From an uncultured Blautia sp. (GTDB lineage: Bacteria; Bacillota; Clostridia; Lachnospirales; Lachnospiraceae): DNA of 27,821 bases. The stretch lies in NCBI GenBank assembly GCA_934394595.1, contig CAKRRX010000023.1, positions 1-27,821 on the forward strand, in the 5' to 3' direction. The translations under genes and the position numbers were made by a program. The number at the start of each line of letters is the position of its first letter. Positions within the stretch are counted from its first letter, which is position 1. Positions 14,973 through 22,571 of the stretch are shown piece by piece. The notes under the pieces were generated by a model. The model did not search any database and was not told where the DNA came from. It saw only the letters and a list, made by a program, of their open reading frames with translations.

Positions 14973-15593
14973 TTATGGAAAAAGCGTCCGCAGTTTATGC
15001 AGGGCGTTTTTTTCAATACGGGAAACATAAGAACGACTGATATGAAGCTGTCGGGCAATTTCCCTTTGTGTCTGTTCTTTTTTTCCGAAAAGACCGAAAC
15101 GGCAGCAGATCACTTCATATTCCTTCTGATTCAGCACAGATTTCATGGAGGCCAGCACAAGCCTTATATTTTCCCTGGTGGAATAGTCTTCCACCACATC
15201 CACAGACGGACCTTCGATCACATCCAGAAGACTGATCTCATTTCCTTCTTTATCAGTCCCAATAGGTTCATACAAAGAAATCTCCCGGGAAAATTTCCTG
15301 CGGCTGCGGAACAGCATAAGCAGTTCATTATCAATACACCTGGCTGCATAAGTGGACAGCCGCGCAGTTTTTGCAGGATCAAAGGTGGCGATAGCCTTCA
15401 TAAGGCCTATGGTGCCGATTGAGATCAGATCATCCAGTTCCACATCTGTTCCCTGATATTTTTTTACCACATGTGCTACAAGCCGCAGATTGCGCTCTAT
15501 GAGAATACTTTTTGCTTCTGCATCGCCCCTTCGGTACTTCTGAAGATAATGCTGCTCCTCGGCCAGGGTCAAAGGTTTTAAAAAAGTCTTCAA
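14973..15593 (-). CDS. sigK: RNA polymerase sporulation sigma factor SigK, uninterrupted, no pro-sequence
   Basis: Late mother-cell sigma factor of 206 residues. Region 2 is visible as ERNLRLVAHVVKKYQ, DDLISIGTIGLMKAI and LSTYAARCIDNELLMLFRS; the family-specific EPIGTDKEGNEISLLDV follows. Region 4 ends with REIARQLHISRSYVSRIEKN. The start is TTG with GAGG 7 bases ahead; an in-frame TGA lies four codons upstream (TGA GGT AAC GAT TTG). The roughly 20-residue membrane pro-sequence of B. subtilis pro-sigma-K is therefore missing, as I recall for C. difficile SigK. No skin-type element splits the gene. The 3' end lies inside the opposing terminator of the trhP operon. Confidence 0.92.
   Translation of the reverse strand: MKTFLKPLTLAEEQHYLQKYRRGDAEAKSILIERNLRLVAHVVKKYQGTDVELDDLISIGTIGLMKAIATFDPAKTARLSTYAARCIDNELLMLFRSRRKFSREISLYEPIGTDKEGNEISLLDVIEGPSVDVVEDYSTRENIRLVLASMKSVLNQKEYEVICCRFGLFGKKEQTQREIARQLHISRSYVSRIEKNALHKLRTLFP
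14985..15013 (+). terminator. Terminator of the ireB-trhP run, inside the 3' end of sigK
   Basis: CGTCCGCA pairs with TGC(A)GGGCG (8 pairs including one T-G, one bulged A), followed by seven T residues at 15007-15013 on the plus strand. It overlaps the last codons of sigK on the other strand; the minus-strand copy is followed by only CTTTTT, so it may act both ways. Confidence 0.7.
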
Positions 15594-15620
15594 ATCGTTA
15601 CCTCAAAGGGGATTTCCATA

Positions 15621-15648
15621 TAGTTTATGAAAAGAACAGGCTCTAGGT
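15621..15648 (-). promoter_or_regulatory. Possible sigma-K type promoter of sigK
   Basis: On the minus strand CATAAACTA fits the sigma-K -10 pattern CATAnnnTA, and the -35 dinucleotide AC lies exactly 17 bases upstream. The -10 box is about 28 bases ahead of the TTG start. These are short motifs and could be chance; sigma-E dependence is an alternative. Confidence 0.4.
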
Positions 15649-15677
15649 GCTTTGCCACAATATTTTTTTTATTTGCA

Positions 15678-15706
15678 TTGAAATAACGGAGTAAAATCAT
15701 TATAAT
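15678..15706 (+). promoter_or_regulatory. Sigma-A type promoter of the DUF5717 operon
   Basis: TTGAAA and a perfect TATAAT are 17 bases apart, 52 bases before the TTG start at 15759. It suggests vegetative expression, in contrast to the divergent sporulation gene. Confidence 0.8.
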
Positions 15707-15758
15707 AGAAATGCGAAAAAGACATCTTTATAATACGAAAGACGTAAGGTGAACCATT

Positions 15759-18700
15759 TTGAAAAAAAAGATAGAACAGCTTTTAAACGGAAAGTTTGAA
15801 TATGAGCAGCCACAGCTTCTCTTTTCCAAGGATAAGCTCACCATGACCATGAAGGCAGGGGAGACCAGGCGAGGAGAGGTATATGTGGGGACAGAGGATA
15901 ATCACAGGATCCAGGGATATGTGACTTCCTCCAGCCGTCGTATAGTACCGGGAATGGACCGGATCCAGGGGACTACCGTGCGACTTCCCTTTGGTGTGGA
16001 TGCGGTGGGGCTGACTCCAGGGGACTGTCTGAAAGGCTGGCTTTGCTTTACCACAGATATCGGGGAGCGTCGGCTCCCTTTTGAAATAGAGATCGAAAAA
16101 GAAGAGATACGCAGCTTTACCGGTGTTGTAGAGAGCCTTGATGCATTTACAAAGGTTGCAAAAGAGGATTTTAAGGAAGCTTTTCGGATTTTTAATGATA
16201 AAAGCTTTCCGCTGATCCTGGAAGGGGAAGATGAGAAAATCCGTACCCTGTATCAGGGACTGTCCAAACAGCCGGTTACGTATCAGCATGTGGAGGAATT
16301 TTTGATTGCCTCCGGCAAGAAGAAGCCTGTGTCCATCAGCGCCAAAGAGGTGGGCAAGGAATATTACGAAGTGAAAGAATCTGCCAGAGAATCTTTCTAT
16401 ATCCAGAGGAGCAGCTGGGGACATTTACGCCTGGAAATTGAGACCACAGGAGATTTCCTGGAGGTTTCCCGTAAGGTTGTGACAGATGATGACTTTATCG
16501 GAAGTTATTACGAAGTGGATTATCTGATCCGCAAGGAGAAGCTCGGTAAGGGAAACCAGTTTGGAAAGATCACGGTGAAGAGTCCCTATCAGGAGCTGGT
16601 ATACACTATAGTGGCCTCTACAGGTGGAAAAGTGGAGGTGGACATCCGCAGCAATCAGAAAAAGCATAAGCTGGATCTTTTGCGTGACAGTCTTGACTAT
16701 CTGTGCCTTCTGGATGCAAAAGAGACTGGAATTTCCGGAGAAGATAATAGCGGGGCAAAGGGCTGGATGGATTTTACCACATGGTCTGCAAGCAGCCATT
16801 ATATCCTGAACCAGCTTCATCAGAATGGCTGCGATTATCCGGAGTACCAGATGTATGAGGCACTTCTTCTCTATCAGGAGGGACATGAGAGTGAAGCCAG
16901 AAAACTTCTGGCAGGATATCAGGACAAATCCTTTACAAGAGATGATCTGGAATTTGCAGGAATTTATCTGTATCTGTGTGTCCTTACCGGTTTATACAGG
17001 GACAAGGTCCATGCGGTTTCCAGGATCCACAATTTCTATATGCAAAAAAGTGACAGCTTTATTCTGCTGTGGATTCTTCTGAAGCTGGATCCGGCATATA
17101 AGGAGACTCCGTCCAAGGCACTGTTTGTTCTGGAAGAGCAGTTTGAAAAAGGCTGCAGGAGCCCGTTTTTATATCTGGAAGCGTGGAAGATCATCTGTAA
17201 AGATATGACATTGCTCCACAGGCTGAACAGCTTCTGGGGACAGGTATTCTGGTTTGCATCCAGAAAGAATCTGCTCACCGAAGAGCTTGTGATGCGGCTT
17301 TCCTACCTTTCCGGTTACGAGAAAGGTTACAATGAGAGCATTTACCGCTCTCTGGCAAAGGGCTATGAGCTTTTTCCGGCAGAGGATACCCTTCAGGCTA
17401 TCTGCAAGTATGTGATGAAGGGAAACCCAAGAAAGACCGAATATTTTCGCTGGTTTTCCCTTGCAGTGGAGCGCGGACTACGCCTGACCAGGCTTTATGA
17501 ATATTATGTGGAGACTATGGACACTTCTGTGAGAATTGAGCTTCCCAAGGCTCTTCTTATGTATTTTACATATAACAGTGATTCCATCAGTGACTCCAAG
17601 AGAGCCTTCATCTATTCCTGCATCATTGCAAACAAGGAAAAAGAGCCTGCTGCCTATGAGCGCTACATGCAGAGTATGCAGCAGTTTGCAAAGGAAAAAC
17701 TGGCAGAGGGCAAAATGAACGAGAATTATGCTGTGCTGTATCAGGAATTCCTTATGGATCCAAAAACCAGTGCTGCAGGGGAAGCCATCTCCCAGAAGAT
17801 GTTTACAGACAGGCTGTATTTTGATGATAAAAAGATCCGCTATGTGATCGTGCGCCACAGCCAGATGGAGCTGGAAGAAATCTACACCTGCGTACAAGGC
17901 GTGGCATATCCGAGAATTTACACAGAAGATGCGGCAATCCTTTTCCAGGACGGGCAGCAGAGACGCTACAGCGCCACTGTGGATTACAGCCTGAAAAAGC
18001 TTCTGGATGAGGGAGAAAAAGCAGAAGCTGTGTTGAAAATGGGTGTGACAGAGCCTGGCGTGATGCTCCATTACTGCGAGACCCATGAACTGAACCGTGA
18101 TGATCTGGAGATTTTCCAGAAACTGGTACTGTCAGACGCTTTCTGTTCAGATTACAAGAGAAAAGTCCGAAGCAAGATCCTGGATTATTACAGTGAGCAT
18201 GTATACGGCGAGGATCTGGACCAGTATCTGAAAAAGATGGACTACCGGGAGTATGCCCGTGTGGACAAAGAGAAGCTTCTGTCTGTGATGATCAGCAGAG
18301 GATTGTTTCCCCAGGCTCTTGCCATTGTGGAGGAATTTGGCTTTGAGGGTGTTGCAAAATCTGACCTTCTGAAGCTTACCAGCCGTATGATCATCCGCTG
18401 TGATATGGCAGAGGATGAGGAACTCCTGGCCCTGGCATCAGATGTATACAGAAGCGGTCTTTATGATGAAGTGATTCTGCAATATCTGATGAAATATCGT
18501 TTTGGCCCGGTAGATGAGATCTTTTCCATCTGGAAAAGTGCCTCCGGCTTTGAGATGGATACCTATGATCTGGAAGAGCGGATCCTTCAGCTTCTGATGT
18601 TTACCTGTGATTATCGCAAAGAAGGGGAAAAGGTGCTGGAAGAGTACATCCGCCATTCAGGACGGGAATGGGTGGTAAGTGGCTACCTCACTCATGTATC

Positions 18701-19352
18701 TTACGGGATTTTTGTAAAAGAATTTACCATGAGTCCTTTTGTGAAAAACTGTCTGTTGAATGCATACATGCAGAAATGGCCGGTAAATCAGGTATGCCAT
18801 CTGGCATTGTTTAAAGAACTTTCCAAAGAAAAGAGCAAAAAAGAGGCTTTGCTTTCCATAGAAAAAGATCTGTTGAAGAAATGTGTGGAAAAAGAGATGG
18901 TATTCTCCTTCTTTCACAGGCTGTCACCGGAGCTTCTGGGACCCTATCAGCTGGATGATAAGACCTGTGTGGAATACCACGGAGCTCCTGACGCAAAGGT
19001 TACCCTTGTGTATGCGTTGGATACAGGCCTTGGCAGAAAACCGGAATATAAGACAGAACCTCTTCGAAATGTCTATGAAGGAATCTTTACCAAGACCTTT
19101 ACCCTGTTTTACGGGGAGACTCTTTCCTATCATTTTTGTGAAGAGAGAAAAGGCGAAAAGAAAGAAACACCAGAGCGTGTGCTGAGTATGAGCAAAGTGG
19201 AAGGGACACCTTTTGGCAAATATCAGATGATCAATCAGATTTTGTCAGCACGGAAGCTGGATAAGGATGAAGAAGTGGCATCCAGACTGAAACAGTATCT
19301 CCACCAGGAGAAATATGTGAAAGAAATGTTTGCCATTGCGAAAGAGGACTAA
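15759..19352 (+). CDS. Very large DUF5717-type protein: Ig-like domains plus helical solenoid
   Basis: A 1197-residue, apparently soluble protein with no signal peptide or membrane segment. By eye it has an N-terminal beta-sandwich (about 18-115: FSKDKLTMTMKAGETRRGEV through RRLPFEIEIE) and a helical stretch. A second beta-sandwich (about 190-300) contains SSWGHLRLEIETTGDFLEV and GKITVKSPYQELVYTIVAS. From about 310 to 1060 it is a long helical, TPR/HEAT-like solenoid rich in Leu, Tyr and Glu. A beta segment (about 1071-1150, VTLVYALDTG, KTFTLFYGETLSYHF) precedes a charged helical end. I recall this as DUF5717; function unknown. It starts at TTG with AAGGTG 7 bases upstream. The Hsp70-like gene follows 3 bases after its stop, so they are cotranscribed and probably partners. 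Confidence 0.8.
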   Translation: MKKKIEQLLNGKFEYEQPQLLFSKDKLTMTMKAGETRRGEVYVGTEDNHRIQGYVTSSSRRIVPGMDRIQGTTVRLPFGVDAVGLTPGDCLKGWLCFTTDIGERRLPFEIEIEKEEIRSFTGVVESLDAFTKVAKEDFKEAFRIFNDKSFPLILEGEDEKIRTLYQGLSKQPVTYQHVEEFLIASGKKKPVSISAKEVGKEYYEVKESARESFYIQRSSWGHLRLEIETTGDFLEVSRKVVTDDDFIGSYYEVDYLIRKEKLGKGNQFGKITVKSPYQELVYTIVASTGGKVEVDIRSNQKKHKLDLLRDSLDYLCLLDAKETGISGEDNSGAKGWMDFTTWSASSHYILNQLHQNGCDYPEYQMYEALLLYQEGHESEARKLLAGYQDKSFTRDDLEFAGIYLYLCVLTGLYRDKVHAVSRIHNFYMQKSDSFILLWILLKLDPAYKETPSKALFVLEEQFEKGCRSPFLYLEAWKIICKDMTLLHRLNSFWGQVFWFASRKNLLTEELVMRLSYLSGYEKGYNESIYRSLAKGYELFPAEDTLQAICKYVMKGNPRKTEYFRWFSLAVERGLRLTRLYEYYVETMDTSVRIELPKALLMYFTYNSDSISDSKRAFIYSCIIANKEKEPAAYERYMQSMQQFAKEKLAEGKMNENYAVLYQEFLMDPKTSAAGEAISQKMFTDRLYFDDKKIRYVIVRHSQMELEEIYTCVQGVAYPRIYTEDAAILFQDGQQRRYSATVDYSLKKLLDEGEKAEAVLKMGVTEPGVMLHYCETHELNRDDLEIFQKLVLSDAFCSDYKRKVRSKILDYYSEHVYGEDLDQYLKKMDYREYARVDKEKLLSVMISRGLFPQALAIVEEFGFEGVAKSDLLKLTSRMIIRCDMAEDEELLALASDVYRSGLYDEVILQYLMKYRFGPVDEIFSIWKSASGFEMDTYDLEERILQLLMFTCDYRKEGEKVLEEYIRHSGREWVVSGYLTHVSYGIFVKEFTMSPFVKNCLLNAYMQKWPVNQVCHLALFKELSKEKSKKEALLSIEKDLLKKCVEKEMVFSFFHRLSPELLGPYQLDDKTCVEYHGAPDAKVTLVYALDTGLGRKPEYKTEPLRNVYEGIFTKTFTLFYGETLSYHFCEERKGEKKETPERVLSMSKVEGTPFGKYQMINQILSARKLDKDEEVASRLKQYLHQEKYVKEMFAIAKED

Positions 19353-19355
19353 AGT

Positions 19356-20633
19356 ATGAACGAAATTCGTGATTTGATCATTGGAATTGATTTTGGGGAG
19401 AAGACTTCTCAAATCTGTTATTATGACCGAAAGGCCGGGGAACCTCGCTCTGTGTCTATGAAGATCGGTTCAGAAGAGTTTGAAGCACCTACCTGCATCT
19501 GCAAAAGAACAGAGCAAAACGACTATACCATAGGTCTGGAAGCTGTGTATTTTGCAAGGGAAAAAGGTGGCATAGCTATTGACAATCTTTACCAGGTATG
19601 CCAGAAAGAAGAAAATGTCCGGATCGCAGGGGAGGAAAAAGCCCCCTGGGAGCTTCTGGCTGTTTTCTTTAAAGGGCTGCTGAAATTCCTGGGAATTACA
19701 GACATTGTAAAAAATACCTGCTGTCTGGTGGTGACAAGCCCGGCTTTTAATGCCGTACAGGTGCGAAATGTGGAAAAAGCCTGTGAATCCATTGGATTTG
19801 GGGAGAAGCAGTACATGATGATGGATTATGGGGAAAGCTTCTACTATTACGCCCTCACCCAGAAAAGAGAGACCTGGAACCGGAGTGTAGGCTGGTATGC
19901 ATTTGAGGAAGAACAGGTAGTTTTTCGTAAAATGAGCCTGAATGGGGGAACAAGACCGATTCTTGTGAAGCTGGAAGATCCCCGTTTTATGGAATTTCCG
20001 CAGATGGAAGGACAGGAACAGGATTCCGGAGTCTATGAAAAGGAGCTGGATCAGGCTTTTTACAGCTTTATTCAGGAAACCCTTGGAAATGAGCTTTATT
20101 CCAGCATTCAGATCACAGGAAAGGGCTTTGACCCCAGATGGGCAAAGAAATCTGTTGCCCACCTTTGCATGCAGAAGCGAAAGGTTTTCTACGGCAACAA
20201 TCTTTTTGCTAAAGGTGCCTGTGCAGCTGGAAAAGAGAAAAAAGAAGATAAGAATCTGAAAGGCTATCGCTACATGAGTCCGGCCCTGGTGTTAAAAGAC
20301 GTGGGAATGGATATGCGTGTAATGGGGGCTCCGGCCTATTATCCACTGATCGAAGCCGGAAAGAACTGGTATGAATGCAAGTCCCAGTGCGAGATGATCC
20401 TGGACGACACAAGTGATCTGATCTTTGTGGTAGGTACTTATGGAGAAAAGCAGAAGAAAAAGGTGGTAATGAGCCTTCCGGGGCTTCCACAGCGTCCAAA
20501 TAAGACTACACGATTGTCTTTGTCTTTGTCCTATACATCGCAGGAAAAATGCGAAGTGGTTGTAAAAGATCTGGGATTTGGAGATATGTTCCCGTCAAGC
20601 GGGAAGGTGTGGACGGAACTGGTGAAGTGGTAA
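19356..20633 (+). CDS. DUF5716-type protein: divergent Hsp70 without the helical lid
   Basis: A 425-residue cytosolic protein. Residues 8-24 (IIGIDFGEKTSQICYYD) look like the phosphate-1 loop of the Hsp70/actin ATPase. LVVTSPAFNAVQVRNVEKAC (124-143) corresponds to the Hsp70 segment VPAYFNDAQRQAT, and 154-169 to INEPTAAALAYG. ITGKGFDPRW (253-262) and LFAKGACAAG (283-292) match the adenosine motif and its final helix. The phosphate-2 region (177-192, GWYAFEEEQVVF) lacks the DxGGGT motif. Residues 313-410 follow the DnaK substrate-binding beta domain, ending KDLGFG against KDLGTG in DnaK. No lid helices follow. I recall it as DUF5716; activity unknown. It sits 3 bases behind the giant gene and 13 before the TPR-like gene. 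Confidence 0.8.
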   Translation: MNEIRDLIIGIDFGEKTSQICYYDRKAGEPRSVSMKIGSEEFEAPTCICKRTEQNDYTIGLEAVYFAREKGGIAIDNLYQVCQKEENVRIAGEEKAPWELLAVFFKGLLKFLGITDIVKNTCCLVVTSPAFNAVQVRNVEKACESIGFGEKQYMMMDYGESFYYYALTQKRETWNRSVGWYAFEEEQVVFRKMSLNGGTRPILVKLEDPRFMEFPQMEGQEQDSGVYEKELDQAFYSFIQETLGNELYSSIQITGKGFDPRWAKKSVAHLCMQKRKVFYGNNLFAKGACAAGKEKKEDKNLKGYRYMSPALVLKDVGMDMRVMGAPAYYPLIEAGKNWYECKSQCEMILDDTSDLIFVVGTYGEKQKKKVVMSLPGLPQRPNKTTRLSLSLSYTSQEKCEVVVKDLGFGDMFPSSGKVWTELVKW

Positions 20634-20646
20634 AGGAGAACAGAGC

Positions 20647-21429
20647 ATGAGCGGATATATTTTATGTCAGACCAAAAAGGCAGAGGTGCCTTATTACATT
20701 GAAAATATCAGTACCAATATCTATTCTCTGGAAGAGCTTTGCTATTATCTGTATCACAATCTGTACCTGGTGGATTCTTCTGTGATCAATGAAAATCTTT
20801 GTGTGTGGATCAGTGAGCAGCTGGAGCTTCCAAGACTTGCAGCGAAGATCCGGCCCCATCTTGGCAAATTTGCCAGTGCAGAGGATGTGTTGTACCCTAT
20901 TTTCAAGGAGATCAATTATCTTACTTACGAGGAACTAAAAGCCCTGAACGTGCGGCTTGCCAAGTGGGATCAGGAGGCTCCCGTGCTTCGGGAAAAGAGA
21001 AAAGGGGATGCCCTTGTGGAAAACCGGATGTACGTCAACGCTATCCGTGTATATCAGAAGCTTCTGAAAAGGGAAAATCTGGATCAGGCAAAACAGGGAC
21101 TTACCATGAGCATATGGCATAATCTGGGTTGTGCCTACAGCTATCTGTTCCAGATGGAAAAAGCCATGGAGTGCTTCTGGGAAGCCTTTCTCACAGAGGG
21201 ACGGGAGGAGGAGCTGATCTGTTATCTGCTGGCCTTTCGCAGTGTGAAAAAGCCGGAAGAATACCAGAAGAAGCTTGTGGAACTGAAAGTCACAGAGGAA
21301 GTAAAAGAAGAGTTAAAAAACAGACTGGATGCTTTTTCAAAGATAAAAGAAGCTCCCGTGGGAGCCAGAAAGACAGATGAAATACTGGAGAAGCTTACCA
21401 GAGAATATCACAGAAGCACAGGCTCATGA
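20647..21429 (+). CDS. TPR-like protein, third gene of the Hsp70-like operon
   Basis: Function unknown. The 260-residue, soluble, helical protein starts MSGYILCQTKKAEVPYYIEN, a possible binding segment. Two TPR-like helix pairs are visible: VENRMYVNAIRVYQKLLKRE (about 124-143) and IWHNLGCAYSYLFQMEKAME (about 156-175), continuing into FWEAFL. A Lys/Glu-rich helical end (about 200-260) may form a coiled coil. AAAGGAG lies 8 bases before the ATG and the gene follows the Hsp70-like gene by 13 bases. TPR proteins often act as Hsp70 co-chaperones, so an adaptor role is a reasonable inference. The stop codon sits in the loop of the operon's terminator. Confidence 0.78.
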   Translation: MSGYILCQTKKAEVPYYIENISTNIYSLEELCYYLYHNLYLVDSSVINENLCVWISEQLELPRLAAKIRPHLGKFASAEDVLYPIFKEINYLTYEELKALNVRLAKWDQEAPVLREKRKGDALVENRMYVNAIRVYQKLLKRENLDQAKQGLTMSIWHNLGCAYSYLFQMEKAMECFWEAFLTEGREEELICYLLAFRSVKKPEEYQKKLVELKVTEEVKEELKNRLDAFSKIKEAPVGARKTDEILEKLTREYHRSTGS

Positions 21430-21448
21430 GTCTGTGCTTCTGGTTTTT
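21412..21448 (+). terminator. Terminator overlapping the TPR-like gene's stop codon
   Basis: AGAAGCACAG (21412-21421) pairs perfectly with CTGTGCTTCT (21432-21441), followed by GG and five T residues. The TGA stop at 21427-21429 is inside the loop, which is itself a palindrome (CTCATGAG). Confidence 0.85.
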
Positions 21449-21470
21449 CGTGCTAAGAAAAAAGAATTGC

Positions 21471-21499
21471 TTGACAGAAAATCACTTGTATGCTACCAT
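21471..21499 (+). promoter_or_regulatory. Extended -10 promoter of the amino acid ABC operon
   Basis: TTGACA and TACCAT are 17 bases apart, with TGC just before the -10 (extended -10 element). It is 62 bases before the binding-protein ATG. Confidence 0.75.
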
Positions 21500-21514
21500 G
21501 CTTTTACATGGTAG
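21493..21514 (+). promoter_or_regulatory. Perfect inverted repeat covering the -10 box: likely operator
   Basis: CTACCATG, six bases, CATGGTAG: an 8-bp perfect dyad that covers the -10 box and probable transcription start. The position is ideal for repressor binding. No T-run follows, so it is not an attenuator. The regulator is not encoded nearby and I do not recognise the motif. Confidence 0.6.
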
Positions 21515-21561
21515 AGTGACTACGTGATAAAACGAAGAAGAATTCCGGGAGGATTTATATT

Positions 21562-22452
21562 ATGAAAAAAAGAATGTTTGCAATTCTTATGACAGCGATC
21601 ATGGCAGCTGGTGTATGCTCAGGCGTAACCGTATATGCAGGCATTGAGGACAAGACCCTGACAGTTGGTTTTGATGCTGAGTATCCGCCTTTTGGATATA
21701 TGGATGAGAATGGAGAGTATGTAGGATTTGACCTGGATGTGGCACAGAAGGTATGTGACAATCTTGGCTGGGAACTGGTGAAAAAGCCGATCAACTGGGA
21801 TTCCAAGGATATGGAACTGAATTCCGGAAACATTGACTGTATCTGGAATGGATTTACCATCAACGGACGTGAGGATGACTACACATGGTCTGATCCATAC
21901 CTGAATAATGAGCAGGTTATGGTAGTTGCAGCAGATTCCGGTATTGAGACATTGGCAGACCTGGCCGGCAAGAACGTGGTAGTACAGGCCGCTTCCGCAG
22001 CACTGGATGCTTTAAACAGTGAGGATAATAAAGAACTGACAGACAGTTTTGGATCTCTCACAGAGAATCCGGATTACAATACCGCATTTATGAATATCGA
22101 CTCCGGTGCAGCAGATGCAGTTGCAGTAGATATCGGGGTTGCCAAATATCAGCTTTCTCAGAGAGAAGAAGGAAAATATGTTATTCTTGACGAGCCGATC
22201 CAGAGCGAGCAGTACGGCATCGGATTTGCAAAGGGAAATGAAGAACTTCGGGATACTGTATGGGCAGAGGTTATGAAGCTTTACGATGCAGGCGAGATCG
22301 ATAAGCTGGCAGAGCAGTACGAAGTGGCTGATATGCTTTGCCTGGGAGATGCACAGGAAAGCGCAGATGAGGCTGACACAGAAGATACAGAGACAGCAGA
22401 TGGCGCAGAGGCAGAGGCTGAGGACACTGAAGCAGCAGATACAGAAGAATAA
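21562..22452 (+). CDS. Polar amino acid ABC transporter, substrate-binding protein
   Basis: Extracellular receptor of 296 residues in the SBP_bac_3 family. An N-terminal signal peptide (about 1-26) is followed by the family start TLTVGFDAEYPPFGYMDENG. GFDLDVAQKVCDNLGW, IWNGFTINGREDDYTWSDPY and VQAASAALDAL are typical landmarks. Cys19 sits in AGVC, which lacks the small residue needed at -1 for a lipobox; cleavage at VYA/G is an alternative, leaving membrane attachment unclear. The last 30 residues are an unusual Glu/Ala/Asp/Thr-rich acidic tail. Substrate is undetermined; cystine, glutamine or another polar amino acid would fit. GGGAGG precedes the ATG. First gene of a three-gene importer operon. 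Confidence 0.9.
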   Translation: MKKRMFAILMTAIMAAGVCSGVTVYAGIEDKTLTVGFDAEYPPFGYMDENGEYVGFDLDVAQKVCDNLGWELVKKPINWDSKDMELNSGNIDCIWNGFTINGREDDYTWSDPYLNNEQVMVVAADSGIETLADLAGKNVVVQAASAALDALNSEDNKELTDSFGSLTENPDYNTAFMNIDSGAADAVAVDIGVAKYQLSQREEGKYVILDEPIQSEQYGIGFAKGNEELRDTVWAEVMKLYDAGEIDKLAEQYEVADMLCLGDAQESADEADTEDTETADGAEAEAEDTEAADTEE

Positions 22453-22537
22453 CTTAAAAGAAAACATTTGAAGTCCGAGTCAGATGCCCGTGAGGCATAG
22501 AACATTGGCAGGAAAGCATTATTACATCAGAAAAAGC

Positions 22538-22571
22538 AGAAAAGAGGGTACCCTGGCGCACCCTCTTTTCT
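22538..22571 (+). terminator. Intra-operon hairpin between binding protein and permease
   Basis: AGAAAAGAGGGT pairs perfectly over 12 bp with ACCCTCTTTTCT across a 10-base loop. The T-rich side merges into CTTTC rather than a clean T-run, so it probably ends only part of the transcripts or protects the upstream mRNA, favouring excess binding protein. Confidence 0.6.

Noticed and set aside
14973..15593. skin-type insertion in sigK
   Set aside because: The sigma factor reads through without a break from region 2 to region 4.
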